A stretch of DNA of 64,000 nucleotides from an uncultured Acetatifactor sp. Its GTDB lineage: Bacteria; Bacillota; Clostridia; Lachnospirales; Lachnospiraceae. Made by a program: the position numbers and the translations under genes. This document shows, one piece after another, positions 25,616-34,973 of the stretch. The stretch is taken from positions 1 to 64,000 of the forward strand of contig CAJTVB010000005.1 in the NCBI GenBank assembly GCA_910579755.1, in the 5' to 3' direction. The notes beneath the pieces are model-generated. The model saw nothing but the letters and a program-made list of their open reading frames with translations. It had not been told where the DNA came from and made no database searches. The first letter of the stretch is position 1; every line of letters begins with the position of its first letter.

Positions 25616-28493
25616 TGAATTTAAGGACAAGCTCATAGGAATTGTGACCAGCAGACTGACCGTCTTTACCCTGGTTTTTTGTGCGCTGGGTGCCATTCTT
25701 ATTTATCGGTGTTTTGATTTACAGATCGTTCGTGGAGAAGAGTACCTGGAGGATTTTGCCCTGCAGATTGAAAAGACCCGTGATATTGCCAGTACCAGAG
25801 GAAATATCTATGACAGAAACGGTAATGTGATGGCTTATAATGAATTGGCATATTCTGTCAAGATAGAGGATGTGTTTGAGACCAACCGTCAGAAAAATTC
25901 CAGAGTAAACGAGACGGTGATGCGTCTGATCCGGATGATTGAGAAAAACGGCGACCATGTGATCACGGATTTCAGAATTGTTCTCAATGAGGACAACGAA
26001 TTTGAATACTCGGTGGAAGGAACCAGTCTTTTGCGTTTTTTGGCCGATGTTTATGGCAGAAAAACAATAGGTGATCTGAAGCCGGAGGAAGAAACGGCGA
26101 CGCCTTTGGAAATCATGGAGTTTTTAAGCCGTCCAAGCGGCTTTGCCATCGGAGAATATGAGGAGCCGGATAACACGAAAAGCACGTTCCTGGCCGGAGA
26201 CGGATATTCCAGGGAGGATTGGCTGAAGCTGGTGACCATCCGCTATGCCATGAATCTGACCTCCTTCCGCAAATATATCGGCACCACAGTGGCAACAAAT
26301 GTCAGCCGCGAGACAGTGGCTGTCATCATGGAAAATTCTGCAGATCTTCCCGGTGTTTCCATTGTGGAGGACACAGTTCGCCGATATGTGGACAGTGAGT
26401 ATTTTGCCCATCTGCTGGGATACACCGGAAAAATTTCTTCGGAGGAGCTGACAACGCTGAATGAAGAGCTGGCAGCCCAGGGTATGGGGACGGATACCTA
26501 TAATATTAATGACGTGGTGGGAAAAAACGGGATCGAGGCCTCCTTTGAAACTACCCTGCAGGGTGTCAAGGGCTATGAAAAGGTCATCGTGGATGTGACG
26601 GGAAAGGTAATCAGCATTGAAGAGCGCCAGGAAGCCCAGGCCGGGAAGGATATTTATCTGACCGTGGATATGGAGCTGACAAAAGCGGTGTATCACATAT
26701 TGGAGCAGCGTCTGGCGGGATTGGTTTCCAGTAAGATATTCGATGGCAGAGAATATGTGCCCGGACCGAATGCCAGCAGCTCTGATATCAAGATTCCTAT
26801 TTATGATGTCTATTTTGCCATGTTCAACAATTCCATTATCGACTTGAAGCATCTGGCGGGAGAAGACGCCGGAGAGGTGGAACAGGCGGTATACGAGGCC
26901 TATCTGTCGTATAAGGCGTCTGTCTACGAAAAGCTGACCCGGGAGCTGACGGAAGACCTGACACCCTATAATAAGCTTTCCAAGGAATATCAAAATTACG
27001 AGACCGATATTGTGAGACTGCTCAACCGTAACGGTGTGATTATGTCCGAGGCGGTGGATGCAGACGACTCTGTCCAGGTGGCCTGGGTTTCGGAGGAGAC
27101 GATCAGCCTCTGTGAATATCTCAGATATTGTATTTCAAAAAACTGGATCGACGTGAGTAAGCTGTCTTTGAACGATAAGTATTCGGACTCTTCGGAGATT
27201 TACGGCAAGCTTCTGGAGTATATTCTGGAGTCTATTGACAACAATACGGAATTTCAGAAAAAATTTTATAAATATATGCTTTTGTCCAATACCATAACCG
27301 GAAGGCAGGTATGTCAGGTGCTCTGCGAGCAAAGGGCTGTGGAAATTCCGCCGAAGGATGAGGAAGCCCTTTACAGCGGCAGACTCAGCGCGTATAATTT
27401 CATGAAAAACCGGATTGACAATATTGACATTACTCCGGCCCAGCTGGCTCTGGATCCCTGCAATGCCTCTGTGGTGATCACGGATGTGAACAGCGGAGAT
27501 GTGCTGGCTATGGTATCCTATCCGGGCTATGACAACAACAAGATGGCAAACTCCATCAATGCAGAGTATTTTGCCAAGCTGAATTCGGACAAGGCTAATC
27601 CTCAGATTAATTATGCCACTCAGTATAAAGCGGCTCCGGGATCCACTTTTAAAATGGTTTCTGCGGCGGCGGGGCTAATGGAGAATGTTATTTCTCTGAA
27701 CGCCAGAGTAAACTGTACCGGTACCTTTACGGAGATCACGCCTTCACCCAGATGCTGGATGCGAAGCGGTCATGGCAATGAAAATTTGACCACAGCCATT
27801 CGGGATTCCTGCAACTATTATTTTTACAATTTGGGTTATATGCTTGCCACTGAGTCCGGAACCTACAGCGACTCGGAGGGGCTGAATATTTTATATGAAT
27901 ATGCGGATATGTTCGGCCTGACTGATAAGTCCGGCGTGGAGATATCAGAGGCGGTTCCGGAATTTTCTGATATTGACCCGGTGCGTTCTGCCATCGGCCA
28001 GGGAACCAACAGCTATACTACCGTAGGAATCGCCAGGTATACAACCGCAGTGGCTAACGGCGGAACCTGTTATAATCTTACTCTGGTAGACAGGATAGAG
28101 GATTCTCAGGGCGCTCTGATCCGGGAAATTGAACCCTCGATCCGCAATATAATCGAGCTCCCGGATGAATATTGGAGTGCCGTTCACTCCGGAATGAGGC
28201 AGATGGTTCAACGGAAGAGCTATTTCGAGGATCTGGAGGTTGCGGTGGCGGGAAAAACAGGAACTGCCGAACAGACCACTTCCAGACCCAGTCATGCGCT
28301 GTTTGTGTGTTATGCGCCATATGAACAGCCGGAGATTGCCATAGTCACCAGAATTCCATTCGGATACTCCTCGGATCATGCAGCCCAGGCCACCAAAGAT
28401 ATTATCATGTATTATTATGGCCTGGCAGAAAAGGAGGATCTGATCACCGGTGTGGCGGACACTCCCGATGCAGGAGTTTCCAATGAGTTGTAG
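25608..28493 (+). CDS. mrdA: Penicillin-binding protein 2 (elongasome transpeptidase) with large insertion
   Basis: Class B penicillin-binding protein that cross-links lateral-wall peptidoglycan with RodA. One N-terminal membrane helix, then the dimerisation domain (TRGNIYDRNG near residue 64). The transpeptidase motifs are SxxK at S679-K682, SCN at S734-N736 and KTGT at K883-T886. The protein has 961 residues against the usual 600-750: about 220 extra residues (roughly 385-605) lie between the linker strand IYLTVDMEL and the start of the transpeptidase domain. They look helical and acidic and match nothing I know. Start is TTG 25608 with AAGGAGAG 9 bases upstream. Confidence 0.93.
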   Translation: MFDEFKDKLIGIVTSRLTVFTLVFCALGAILIYRCFDLQIVRGEEYLEDFALQIEKTRDIASTRGNIYDRNGNVMAYNELAYSVKIEDVFETNRQKNSRVNETVMRLIRMIEKNGDHVITDFRIVLNEDNEFEYSVEGTSLLRFLADVYGRKTIGDLKPEEETATPLEIMEFLSRPSGFAIGEYEEPDNTKSTFLAGDGYSREDWLKLVTIRYAMNLTSFRKYIGTTVATNVSRETVAVIMENSADLPGVSIVEDTVRRYVDSEYFAHLLGYTGKISSEELTTLNEELAAQGMGTDTYNINDVVGKNGIEASFETTLQGVKGYEKVIVDVTGKVISIEERQEAQAGKDIYLTVDMELTKAVYHILEQRLAGLVSSKIFDGREYVPGPNASSSDIKIPIYDVYFAMFNNSIIDLKHLAGEDAGEVEQAVYEAYLSYKASVYEKLTRELTEDLTPYNKLSKEYQNYETDIVRLLNRNGVIMSEAVDADDSVQVAWVSEETISLCEYLRYCISKNWIDVSKLSLNDKYSDSSEIYGKLLEYILESIDNNTEFQKKFYKYMLLSNTITGRQVCQVLCEQRAVEIPPKDEEALYSGRLSAYNFMKNRIDNIDITPAQLALDPCNASVVITDVNSGDVLAMVSYPGYDNNKMANSINAEYFAKLNSDKANPQINYATQYKAAPGSTFKMVSAAAGLMENVISLNARVNCTGTFTEITPSPRCWMRSGHGNENLTTAIRDSCNYYFYNLGYMLATESGTYSDSEGLNILYEYADMFGLTDKSGVEISEAVPEFSDIDPVRSAIGQGTNSYTTVGIARYTTAVANGGTCYNLTLVDRIEDSQGALIREIEPSIRNIIELPDEYWSAVHSGMRQMVQRKSYFEDLEVAVAGKTGTAEQTTSRPSHALFVCYAPYEQPEIAIVTRIPFGYSSDHAAQATKDIIMYYYGLAEKEDLITGVADTPDAGVSNEL

Positions 28494-28503
28494 GAGGAAT
28501 GAG

Positions 28504-29175
28504 ATGAGAGAGGCTGTGTTGATCAAAAGCTTTCCCAATGGGATTACTCTTCGTCTGGACGGAGAGCTTCCCTTTGAAGAACTGCTGACAGAGATCAGCT
28601 ATAAGTTTTCCGAGGCCAGGGCTTTTTTTGGAAAGGTATCCATGGCGCTTTCCATTGAAGGAAGAGAGGTGTCGGGACCGGAGGAGATCAGGATCCTGAA
28701 CGCAATTCAGAGCAGCAGTGATGTGAAAATCATTTGTATTGTGGGAAGGGACGAAGCGACCAACAAGAACTTTATACGGGCTCTGGCCCATATGGAAAAG
28801 AAGCTCTCCGGAGGCGAAGACGGCCAGTTTTTTAAAGGCAGTCTGAAAAACAAGGAGGTGCTGGAGACGGAAAACAGTATTATCGTGCTGGGAGATGTAT
28901 ATCCGGGCAGCGCGGTGGTCAGCGCCAGAAACGTCATTATCCTGGGCGGGCTTTACGGTGAGGCCTACGCCGGGGGAAACGGCAGGGAAGGAGCATTTGT
29001 AGCAGCGCTTGAAATGGAGCCGGAAAGAATTAAAATCGGCGATTTCAAATATAAACCGACTGCCAGGCAGTCGAGATGGGGCATTCGCCCGAAAGTACAA
29101 CCGAAAATTGCATATGTGAAAAACAATAAGATAACCTTTGACGGACTTACGAAAGATTTGCTGAGCACCTTCTAG
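28504..29175 (+). CDS. minC: Septum-site determining protein MinC
   Basis: Inhibitor of FtsZ assembly, brought to the membrane by MinD. The N-terminal domain is variable; the C-terminal beta-helix is recognised by GDVYPGSAVVSARNVIILGG and GEAYAGG near residues 130-160. ATG 28504 follows AGGAGG by 7 bases and gives 223 residues. minD and minE follow, so this is a full oscillating Min system in a Gram-positive setting. It comes directly after the PBP2 gene. Confidence 0.93.
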   Translation: MREAVLIKSFPNGITLRLDGELPFEELLTEISYKFSEARAFFGKVSMALSIEGREVSGPEEIRILNAIQSSSDVKIICIVGRDEATNKNFIRALAHMEKKLSGGEDGQFFKGSLKNKEVLETENSIIVLGDVYPGSAVVSARNVIILGGLYGEAYAGGNGREGAFVAALEMEPERIKIGDFKYKPTARQSRWGIRPKVQPKIAYVKNNKITFDGLTKDLLSTF

Positions 29176-29258
29176 GGGAACAGTGCCGCGGAATGCGCGG
29201 TGCGGTGATTCCCGGAGTGGTTCGGAGGACGACAAGTCAAAATTTGGAGGAGGATCAA

Positions 29259-30080
29259 ATGGAAAATCAATTTTCCCAGGAGCGGAAGAGCTCCGAAGTC
29301 ATTGTCGTCACTTCAGGTAAGGGCGGTGTGGGAAAGACCACCACATCAGCAAACGTAGGTACAGGTCTTGCAAAGCTGGGCAGAAAGGTGTGTCTGATTG
29401 ACACTGATATTGGTCTGCGCAATCTTGATGTAGTCATGGGATTGGAAAATCGTATTGTGTATAATCTGGTGGATGTGGTAGAGGGCAGCTGCCGGATTAA
29501 GCAGGCGCTGATACGGGACAAGCGTCATCCGGGGCTTTATCTGATGCCCTCTGCCCAGACCAGGGACAAGAGCGCGGTCACACCGGGACAGATGGTGAAG
29601 GTGATCGAGCATCTGAAAGAGCAGTTTGATTATATCATTCTGGACTGCCCGGCGGGAATAGAGCAGGGCTTTCAGAATGCCATTGCCGGGGCCAACAGAG
29701 CGCTGGTAGTGACCACTCCGGAAGTGTCCGCCATCCGGGACGCGGACCGGATCATCGGCCTTTTGGAGGCCAACGGATTTAAGCAGATCGATTTGGTTAT
29801 CAACCGTCTGCGGATGGACATGGTAAGACGGGGAGATATGATGTCTGCCCAGGATGTGGTGGATATTCTGGCGATTCCGTTGATCGGAGTCGTGCCTGAT
29901 GATGAAAATGTTGTTATTGCCACGAACCAGGGAGAGCCGCTGGTGGGCAGCGACTCTCCGGCGGGACAGGCGTATTCTAATATTGTACACAGAGTGGAGG
30001 GCAGGGAAGTTCCCTATTTGAATCTGGACAGAGGGATTTCCTTCTGGACCCGTGTCACCGGTATTTTTCATAAAGCGTAG
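29259..30080 (+). CDS. minD: Septum-site determining ATPase MinD
   Basis: ParA-type ATPase that carries MinC to the membrane and is released by MinE. The deviant Walker A motif SGKGGVGKTT lies near residue 18, and DTDIGLRNLDVVMGLENR follows. The C-terminal amphipathic region is present. ATG 29259 has GGAGGAGG upstream and gives 273 residues; the longer frame adds an unrelated 22 residues. minE is 11 bases downstream. Confidence 0.97.
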   Translation: MENQFSQERKSSEVIVVTSGKGGVGKTTTSANVGTGLAKLGRKVCLIDTDIGLRNLDVVMGLENRIVYNLVDVVEGSCRIKQALIRDKRHPGLYLMPSAQTRDKSAVTPGQMVKVIEHLKEQFDYIILDCPAGIEQGFQNAIAGANRALVVTTPEVSAIRDADRIIGLLEANGFKQIDLVINRLRMDMVRRGDMMSAQDVVDILAIPLIGVVPDDENVVIATNQGEPLVGSDSPAGQAYSNIVHRVEGREVPYLNLDRGISFWTRVTGIFHKA

Positions 30081-30091
30081 GGAGGATCGAA

Positions 30092-30379
30092 ATGAGACAT
30101 TTCTTTCGAAGAAGAAGCTCCCGCCAGGTGGCCAAGGACAGGCTGAAGATTCTATTGATCTCCGACAGAGTCAATTGCTCTCCTGAAATGATGGAGCTGA
30201 TCAAAAATGATATCGCCAAGGTGATATCCAAATACATGAAGATAGATTCCGACAATATAGAAATTCTGATCAATACACGTGGAAATAAATCAGGCAGGAC
30301 CGTTAAGCCCAGCCTGTATGCCAATATTCCCATCGTGGATGTCTCCGTGCCGGAATTGCATACGGAATCTGGCAAATAG
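30092..30379 (+). CDS. minE: Cell division topological specificity factor MinE
   Basis: A 95-residue protein that stimulates MinD ATPase and drives Min oscillation. It has a basic N-terminal helix (FFRRRSSRQVAKDRLKILL) that can contact membrane and MinD, followed by the typical DVINCISKYMKID-like block (KVISKYMKIDSDNIEI). A GGGAGG site precedes the ATG. It closes the minCDE set. Confidence 0.95.
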   Translation: MRHFFRRRSSRQVAKDRLKILLISDRVNCSPEMMELIKNDIAKVISKYMKIDSDNIEILINTRGNKSGRTVKPSLYANIPIVDVSVPELHTESGK

Positions 30380-30387
30380 AGGAAATT

Positions 30388-31515
30388 ATGTTTAGTACAT
30401 TCAGAATTCGTGATTACGATTTTAAATTAGTGGTCATGACCCTGGCCCTGGCGGGCATCGGCGTCATGGCCATTGGAAGTGCCGAGCCTTCGCTGCAGAC
30501 GAGGCAGCTGGCCGGTGCGGCTGTGGGCGCGGTGCTTATGATCGTGATCTCATTTTTTAACTATTCCTTTATATTGAAGTTTTATTGGTTGATGTATGCC
30601 ATAAACATAGGGCTGCTGGCCCTGGTCTGGTATATGGGGGACGAGGGCGGAGGTGCCCAGCGCTGGCTGGAGATCGGAGGATTGAGGTTTCAACCTTCCG
30701 AAACTGCTAAAATTTTGTTGATTTTATTCTTCGCAGCGTTTATTATGAGATATAAGGAGAAGCTGAACACCATATGGATCATAGGAGCCTGTATTCTTTT
30801 GATCATGCTCCCATGGTGGCTCATATATAAGCAGCCGGACCTTTCTACCAGTATTGTGGTGATCATTGTTTTCTGCGTGGTGATGTTTGCAGGAGGGATC
30901 AGTCTGAAACTGGTGCTGGGTGTGATCGCAATCACTGTCCCTGCGCTGGCGCTTCTGGTTTCTTTGGCCTTACAGCCGGATAATACCATATTGGAGGGAT
31001 TCCAGAAAAATCGTCTCCTTGCATTTATCAATCCGGAGGAATATTCTGACAGGGAGGCCTACCAGCAGCTGAATTCCGTCATGGCCATAGGCTCCGGCCA
31101 GCTGGACGGAAAGGGATACAAAAACAATGAGATCACATCCGTAAAGAACGGCAATTTTATCTCGGAGGCTGAGACAGATTTCATTTTTGCCGTGATTGGA
31201 GAGGAATTTGGCTTTAAAGGAAGCGTTGTAGTTATCGCCCTTCTAATGGGGATCGCTCTGGAATGTATTTCTGTGGCCAGGAAGGCGAAGGATGCGGCGG
31301 GTATGATCATTGCTTCCGGTATGGGCGGGCTGGTGGCGTTCCAAGGGTTCCTCAATATAGGCGTGACAACGTTTATTTTGCCGAATACGGGACTGCCGCT
31401 TCCCTTTGTCAGCTATGGGCTGACTTCGCTGATGAGCCTGTTTATGGGGATGGGAGTAGTATTGAACGTCAGGCTCCAGGCAAAAAAACAAAACAGAGAG
31501 AGGGTATCGACATGA
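30388..31515 (+). CDS. rodA: SEDS peptidoglycan glycosyltransferase RodA
   Basis: Polytopic membrane enzyme that polymerises lipid II during cell elongation, partner of PBP2. Ten or so hydrophobic segments are visible, with AQRWLEIGGLRFQPSE near residue 90 and the conserved GSGQLDGKGY and ISEAETDFIFAVIGEEFG blocks in the C-terminal half. RodA is preferred to FtsW because of the neighbouring mreBCD and PBP2 genes. Length is 375 residues. The stop overlaps the mgsA start (ATGA). Confidence 0.92.
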   Translation: MFSTFRIRDYDFKLVVMTLALAGIGVMAIGSAEPSLQTRQLAGAAVGAVLMIVISFFNYSFILKFYWLMYAINIGLLALVWYMGDEGGGAQRWLEIGGLRFQPSETAKILLILFFAAFIMRYKEKLNTIWIIGACILLIMLPWWLIYKQPDLSTSIVVIIVFCVVMFAGGISLKLVLGVIAITVPALALLVSLALQPDNTILEGFQKNRLLAFINPEEYSDREAYQQLNSVMAIGSGQLDGKGYKNNEITSVKNGNFISEAETDFIFAVIGEEFGFKGSVVVIALLMGIALECISVARKAKDAAGMIIASGMGGLVAFQGFLNIGVTTFILPNTGLPLPFVSYGLTSLMSLFMGMGVVLNVRLQAKKQNRERVST

Positions 31516-31907
31516 ACATCGCATTGATCGCACATGATTCAAAAAAGAAGCTGATGCAGAATTTCTGCATTGCTTACAGGGGAATTTTAAGTAAGAACGA
31601 ACTGTATGCCACCGGCACTACAGGCAGGCTGATTGAGGAGGTCACAAATTTAAATATTCATAAATTTCTGGCGGGTCATTTAGGGGGAGAACAGCAGATT
31701 GGGGCGCAGATCGAGCATAATCAAATTGATCTGGTGGTATTTTTGAGGGATCCGTTGACACCGAAAATGCATGAACCGGATGTAAATAATGTTTTTAAGC
31801 TGTGTGACATGTATAATATTCCGCTGGCAACCAATATAGCCAGCGCCGAGTTGCTTATAAAGTCCCTGGACAGAGGAGATTTAGAGTGGCGTGAAATGTA
31901 CAGATAG
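31512..31907 (+). CDS. mgsA: Methylglyoxal synthase
   Basis: Cytoplasmic enzyme turning dihydroxyacetone phosphate into methylglyoxal, a glycolytic overflow bypass. The protein has ALIAHDSKK at the start, TGTTGRLIE near residue 36 and GGEQQIGAQI near 57, with the catalytic FLRDPLTP near 75. ATG 31512 overlaps the rodA stop and gives 131 residues, the usual length. The end overlaps the GTG start of the next gene by 17 bases. Confidence 0.95.
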   Translation: MNIALIAHDSKKKLMQNFCIAYRGILSKNELYATGTTGRLIEEVTNLNIHKFLAGHLGGEQQIGAQIEHNQIDLVVFLRDPLTPKMHEPDVNNVFKLCDMYNIPLATNIASAELLIKSLDRGDLEWREMYR

Positions 31908-32928
31908 AGAATATTCCGAAGACATACCAAAAAGGAATGAGCAATACAGCGTCAAAAAGCATATTGCAGTTTTACTGTGCATGGTTTCCGTGGCAGCCTG
32001 TTTGCTGTCCGGATGCGGCGGGCTGGATTATGGAATGGCATATGATTCCGATTCGGATATCAGCAGTTTTAACGTGATATCCCGGCAGGATACCAGAACT
32101 GCGGCTTCCTTTGCCAGTGGACTGTGCGTGGTAAACGACAATGTGGTGGATGATGAAAATGTGGATATGTCACAGGCGGAGGCGGCGCTTTTACTCAGTC
32201 TGAATGACAGACAGGTTATTTATTCTAAAAATGCCCATGAGGTTCTTTATCCTGCCAGTCTGACCAAGGTTATGACCGCGCTGGTGGCTCTTCGCTACGG
32301 CCGGCTGGATCAGATGCTGACGGCTACCAGTGCCGTGAACATTACAGAGGCTGGCGCCACATTGTGTGGACTTAAGGCAGGAGATACCATGACAATGGAT
32401 CAGGCGCTCAGGATCCTGCTGGTATATTCTGCAAATGACGTTGCAAATTTGATAGCAGAGGGTGTGGCAGGCTCCGTTGACCGCTTTGTGGAGATGATGA
32501 ATGAAGAGGCACGGAGACTGGGGGCGACCAACACTAATTTTGCAAATCCTCACGGGCTTACAGATCCCAATCACTATACCACGGCATATGATTTATATTT
32601 GATTTTTAATGAAGCCATTAAATTCGAAACTTTTAACGAGATTATACAGATGACAGGGTACCAGACTACATACTATGATGCAGACGGTAAAGCGAAGGAG
32701 TTTAACAAATCCACTACAAATCAGTTTTTGAAGGGGAATTATCAGCCGCCCTCAAATGTGAATATCATTGGCGGAAAGACAGGGACTACCAATGCCGCCG
32801 GCTGCTGTCTGGTGCTGTTATCCCGGGATGTGAGCGGTAATCCATATATATCTGTTATCCTTCGTGCGGCATCCGGGGCGGATTTGTATACGGCGATGAC
32901 GGATTTACTGGATGAGATTCATAAATAG
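31891..32928 (+). CDS. D-alanyl-D-alanine carboxypeptidase lipoprotein (DacF-like)
   Basis: Low-molecular-weight penicillin-binding protein that trims the terminal D-Ala from peptidoglycan. A hydrophobic signal ending in the lipobox LLSGC (about residue 41) implies membrane anchoring by lipid. Serine-peptidase motifs: SLTK near residue 123, YSAND near 180 and GKTGT near 294. It lacks the long C-terminal beta domain of DacA, ending soon after the catalytic domain. GTG 31891 is the annotated start with GGAG upstream and overlaps mgsA. Confidence 0.92.
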   Translation: MKCTDREYSEDIPKRNEQYSVKKHIAVLLCMVSVAACLLSGCGGLDYGMAYDSDSDISSFNVISRQDTRTAASFASGLCVVNDNVVDDENVDMSQAEAALLLSLNDRQVIYSKNAHEVLYPASLTKVMTALVALRYGRLDQMLTATSAVNITEAGATLCGLKAGDTMTMDQALRILLVYSANDVANLIAEGVAGSVDRFVEMMNEEARRLGATNTNFANPHGLTDPNHYTTAYDLYLIFNEAIKFETFNEIIQMTGYQTTYYDADGKAKEFNKSTTNQFLKGNYQPPSNVNIIGGKTGTTNAAGCCLVLLSRDVSGNPYISVILRAASGADLYTAMTDLLDEIHK

Positions 32929-32931
32929 AGG

Positions 32932-32960
32932 TTGTTTTTTGATTCGATTTCACTTATAAT
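32932..32960 (+). promoter_or_regulatory. Predicted sigma-A promoter for the P-loop gene
   Basis: TTGTTT (32932-32937) and a perfect TATAAT (32955-32960) are 17 bases apart, about 40 bases before the ribosome binding site TAGGAGGG of the next gene. It marks a new transcription unit after the carboxypeptidase gene. Confidence 0.6.
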
Positions 32961-33006
32961 CTATTTATCAGGTGATGCAATAATTATTACTATAGGAGGG
33001 TTTCCA

Positions 33007-33426
33007 ATGGTTCAATTAATTGTAGGAAAAAAAGGCAAGGGAAAGACAAAACAGCTGCTGGACAGAGTTAACAGCCAGATCAAGGAAATTTCAGGAAATA
33101 TCGTTTACCTGGACAAAAGCACGAAGCACATGTATGAGCTGAACAACAAGGTGCGTCTTGTGGATGTATCTCAGTGCATGGTGGAGAACAGCGGTGAATT
33201 TCTTGGCTTCGTCAGCGGCATTATTTCGCAGGATCACGACCTGCAGCAAATGTATTTTGACAGCTTTCTGAAGATTGCATGTCTGAAGGATGAGGATCTT
33301 GTAGCAACCATTGAAAAATTGGAAAAACTCAGCAAGAATTTTGAGGTGGACTTCATTTTGAGCATTTCCCTGGATGAAGAAGAGCTCCCGGCAGATCTGA
33401 AGGATAAGGTTATTGTTTCGCTGTAA
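33007..33426 (+). CDS. Small P-loop protein of unknown function
   Basis: A 139-residue protein opening with a Walker A motif, VGKKGKGKT at residues 6-14, right after the first beta-strand. A possible hydrophobic strand ending in acidic residues (DFILSISLDEEELP) near 115-130 could carry the Walker B function. The protein is too short for an ordinary NTPase, and no membrane segment is visible. ATG 33007 is supported by TAGGAGGG 5-6 bases upstream. It has its own promoter and stands just before the HlyD-like/yggS/sepF genes. I do not recognise its function. Confidence 0.75.
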   Translation: MVQLIVGKKGKGKTKQLLDRVNSQIKEISGNIVYLDKSTKHMYELNNKVRLVDVSQCMVENSGEFLGFVSGIISQDHDLQQMYFDSFLKIACLKDEDLVATIEKLEKLSKNFEVDFILSISLDEEELPADLKDKVIVSL

Positions 33427-33465
33427 TCTTCCCGTTCTTGTTTTTACATATCATTCACAAGTGAT

Positions 33466-33495
33466 AAAAAGCCTCGGAAATATTCTGGGGCTTTT
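33466..33495 (+). terminator. Probable terminator after the P-loop gene
   Basis: AAAAAGCC and GGGGCTTTT form a short hairpin with a ~12-base loop, followed by GCCTT. The stem contains a G-T pair and is weak. Confidence 0.45.
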
Positions 33496-33528
33496 GCCTT
33501 GTATGGGCATCCTCCGGAGGTGGTGGTA

Positions 33529-34926
33529 TTGGCAAAGAGAAGTAAGATAAAGAAATATAAGAAGCCTGTTAATCTGAATATTGGAATGATCATTTTCGGC
33601 GCTATCTTTTTTTATGTGGTCGTGTGTGTCATTATATATTTTCAGACAAGCCATATCGTCCGTTATGAAGTAAAAGAGGGGTCTCTGGCCACGGACAATA
33701 TATACAGGGGGATAATTATACGGGAGGAAACCATTGTTTATGCTCAGGCCTCCGGATACATTAATTTTTATGCCCGGGAAGGGGAGCGGGTGGCAAAAAA
33801 CGACCTGGTTTATATTGTGGACGAGACCGGCAGACTCAGTGAAAGCCTTGCAGGCTTAAGTCTGGGGGAAAACTCTCTCAGCAGCCGGGAATTGTCGGAG
33901 TTTCGCAGTGAGATCGTGAACTTTGTTCACGGCTTCGACAGCGGAGATTATGACAGCGCCTACGATTTCAAGGCATCTCTCAGCAACACGCTGATGAAGC
34001 TGGCCAATACCAATATGTTGGAAAGTATAAGCAGTATGAACGGAAGCTCCGGTGTCAATATTATCAATTACTCCTACGCCCCTACCACAGGAATTGTATC
34101 TTACTGGACGGACGGCTGCGAGGAATTGAGACCGCAGGATGTGACAATGGAGTTATTTGACACTAAGAGTGATTATGAAAAGGAACAGATAGTGGGGAAT
34201 TCCCTGATGGCGGCAGGGGATCCGGTCTATAAGATTTCTACCAGTGAAAACTGGTCTCTGGTCATTCCCATAGAGCCGGAAAGAGGAGCAAAGCTTCAGG
34301 AAGAGGGAGTGATAAAGGTACGTTTTCTCAAAAATCAGTATGAATCCTGGGCAGAGACAAAGCTTTTGGCCAACGGGGACGGTAATACATACCTTCAGCT
34401 TTTCTTTAATAATTCCATGGTAACTTTTGTAACAGACCGGTTTTTGGATGTGGAGTTGATCGTAGAGGATGAGACCGGCCTGAAGATTCCGGTTTCCTCA
34501 ATTGTACAGAAGGAATTTTTCCTGATTCCGGAAGCTTTTGTTATTCCCGGCGGAAATAACGGCGGAGACAGCATCATGAAGCAGTGCTTTTTGGAAAACG
34601 GCGAGATTTCCAGTGAAGTGCTGGAGGTGGAAGTATATAATTTTGATAATGAAACAAAAGAATATTATCTGGACAGTTCTATTCTGGATGTAGGAGACAT
34701 ATTATATAAGTTAGACGGGCAGGAAACCTACACTGTGAGCAAACGGGCTACACTGGTGGGCGTCTACAATATGAACAAAGGCTATGCCGATTTCAAACAG
34801 ATCAATATTCTGTATCGGAATGAAGAATATGCCATTGTCAAATCCAATACCAAGTATGGACTGAGTGTATACGATTATATTGTGCTGAATGCTGAAACGG
34901 TCAGGGACGATCAGTTTATCAAATAG
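33529..34926 (+). CDS. HlyD-like membrane-fusion protein of unknown partner
   Basis: A 465-residue protein with one transmembrane helix (about residues 20-42) after a lysine-rich N-terminus. A lipoyl/barrel-sandwich-like part follows: IIREETIVYAQASGYINFYAREGERVAKND near 62-92 is the typical HlyD hairpin half, and later beta-rich segments resemble the adaptor beta-barrel. No ABC, MFS or RND partner gene is next to it. TTG 33529 is chosen because GGAGG lies 8 bases upstream. It is followed by yggS and sepF, so a role in the cell envelope near division proteins is possible but unproven. Confidence 0.75.
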   Translation: MAKRSKIKKYKKPVNLNIGMIIFGAIFFYVVVCVIIYFQTSHIVRYEVKEGSLATDNIYRGIIIREETIVYAQASGYINFYAREGERVAKNDLVYIVDETGRLSESLAGLSLGENSLSSRELSEFRSEIVNFVHGFDSGDYDSAYDFKASLSNTLMKLANTNMLESISSMNGSSGVNIINYSYAPTTGIVSYWTDGCEELRPQDVTMELFDTKSDYEKEQIVGNSLMAAGDPVYKISTSENWSLVIPIEPERGAKLQEEGVIKVRFLKNQYESWAETKLLANGDGNTYLQLFFNNSMVTFVTDRFLDVELIVEDETGLKIPVSSIVQKEFFLIPEAFVIPGGNNGGDSIMKQCFLENGEISSEVLEVEVYNFDNETKEYYLDSSILDVGDILYKLDGQETYTVSKRATLVGVYNMNKGYADFKQINILYRNEEYAIVKSNTKYGLSVYDYIVLNAETVRDDQFIK

Positions 34927-34973
34927 CGTGTGTGCTTCGGTATGCGCGTCACAGCGGGCAGAAAGGCAGAAGA

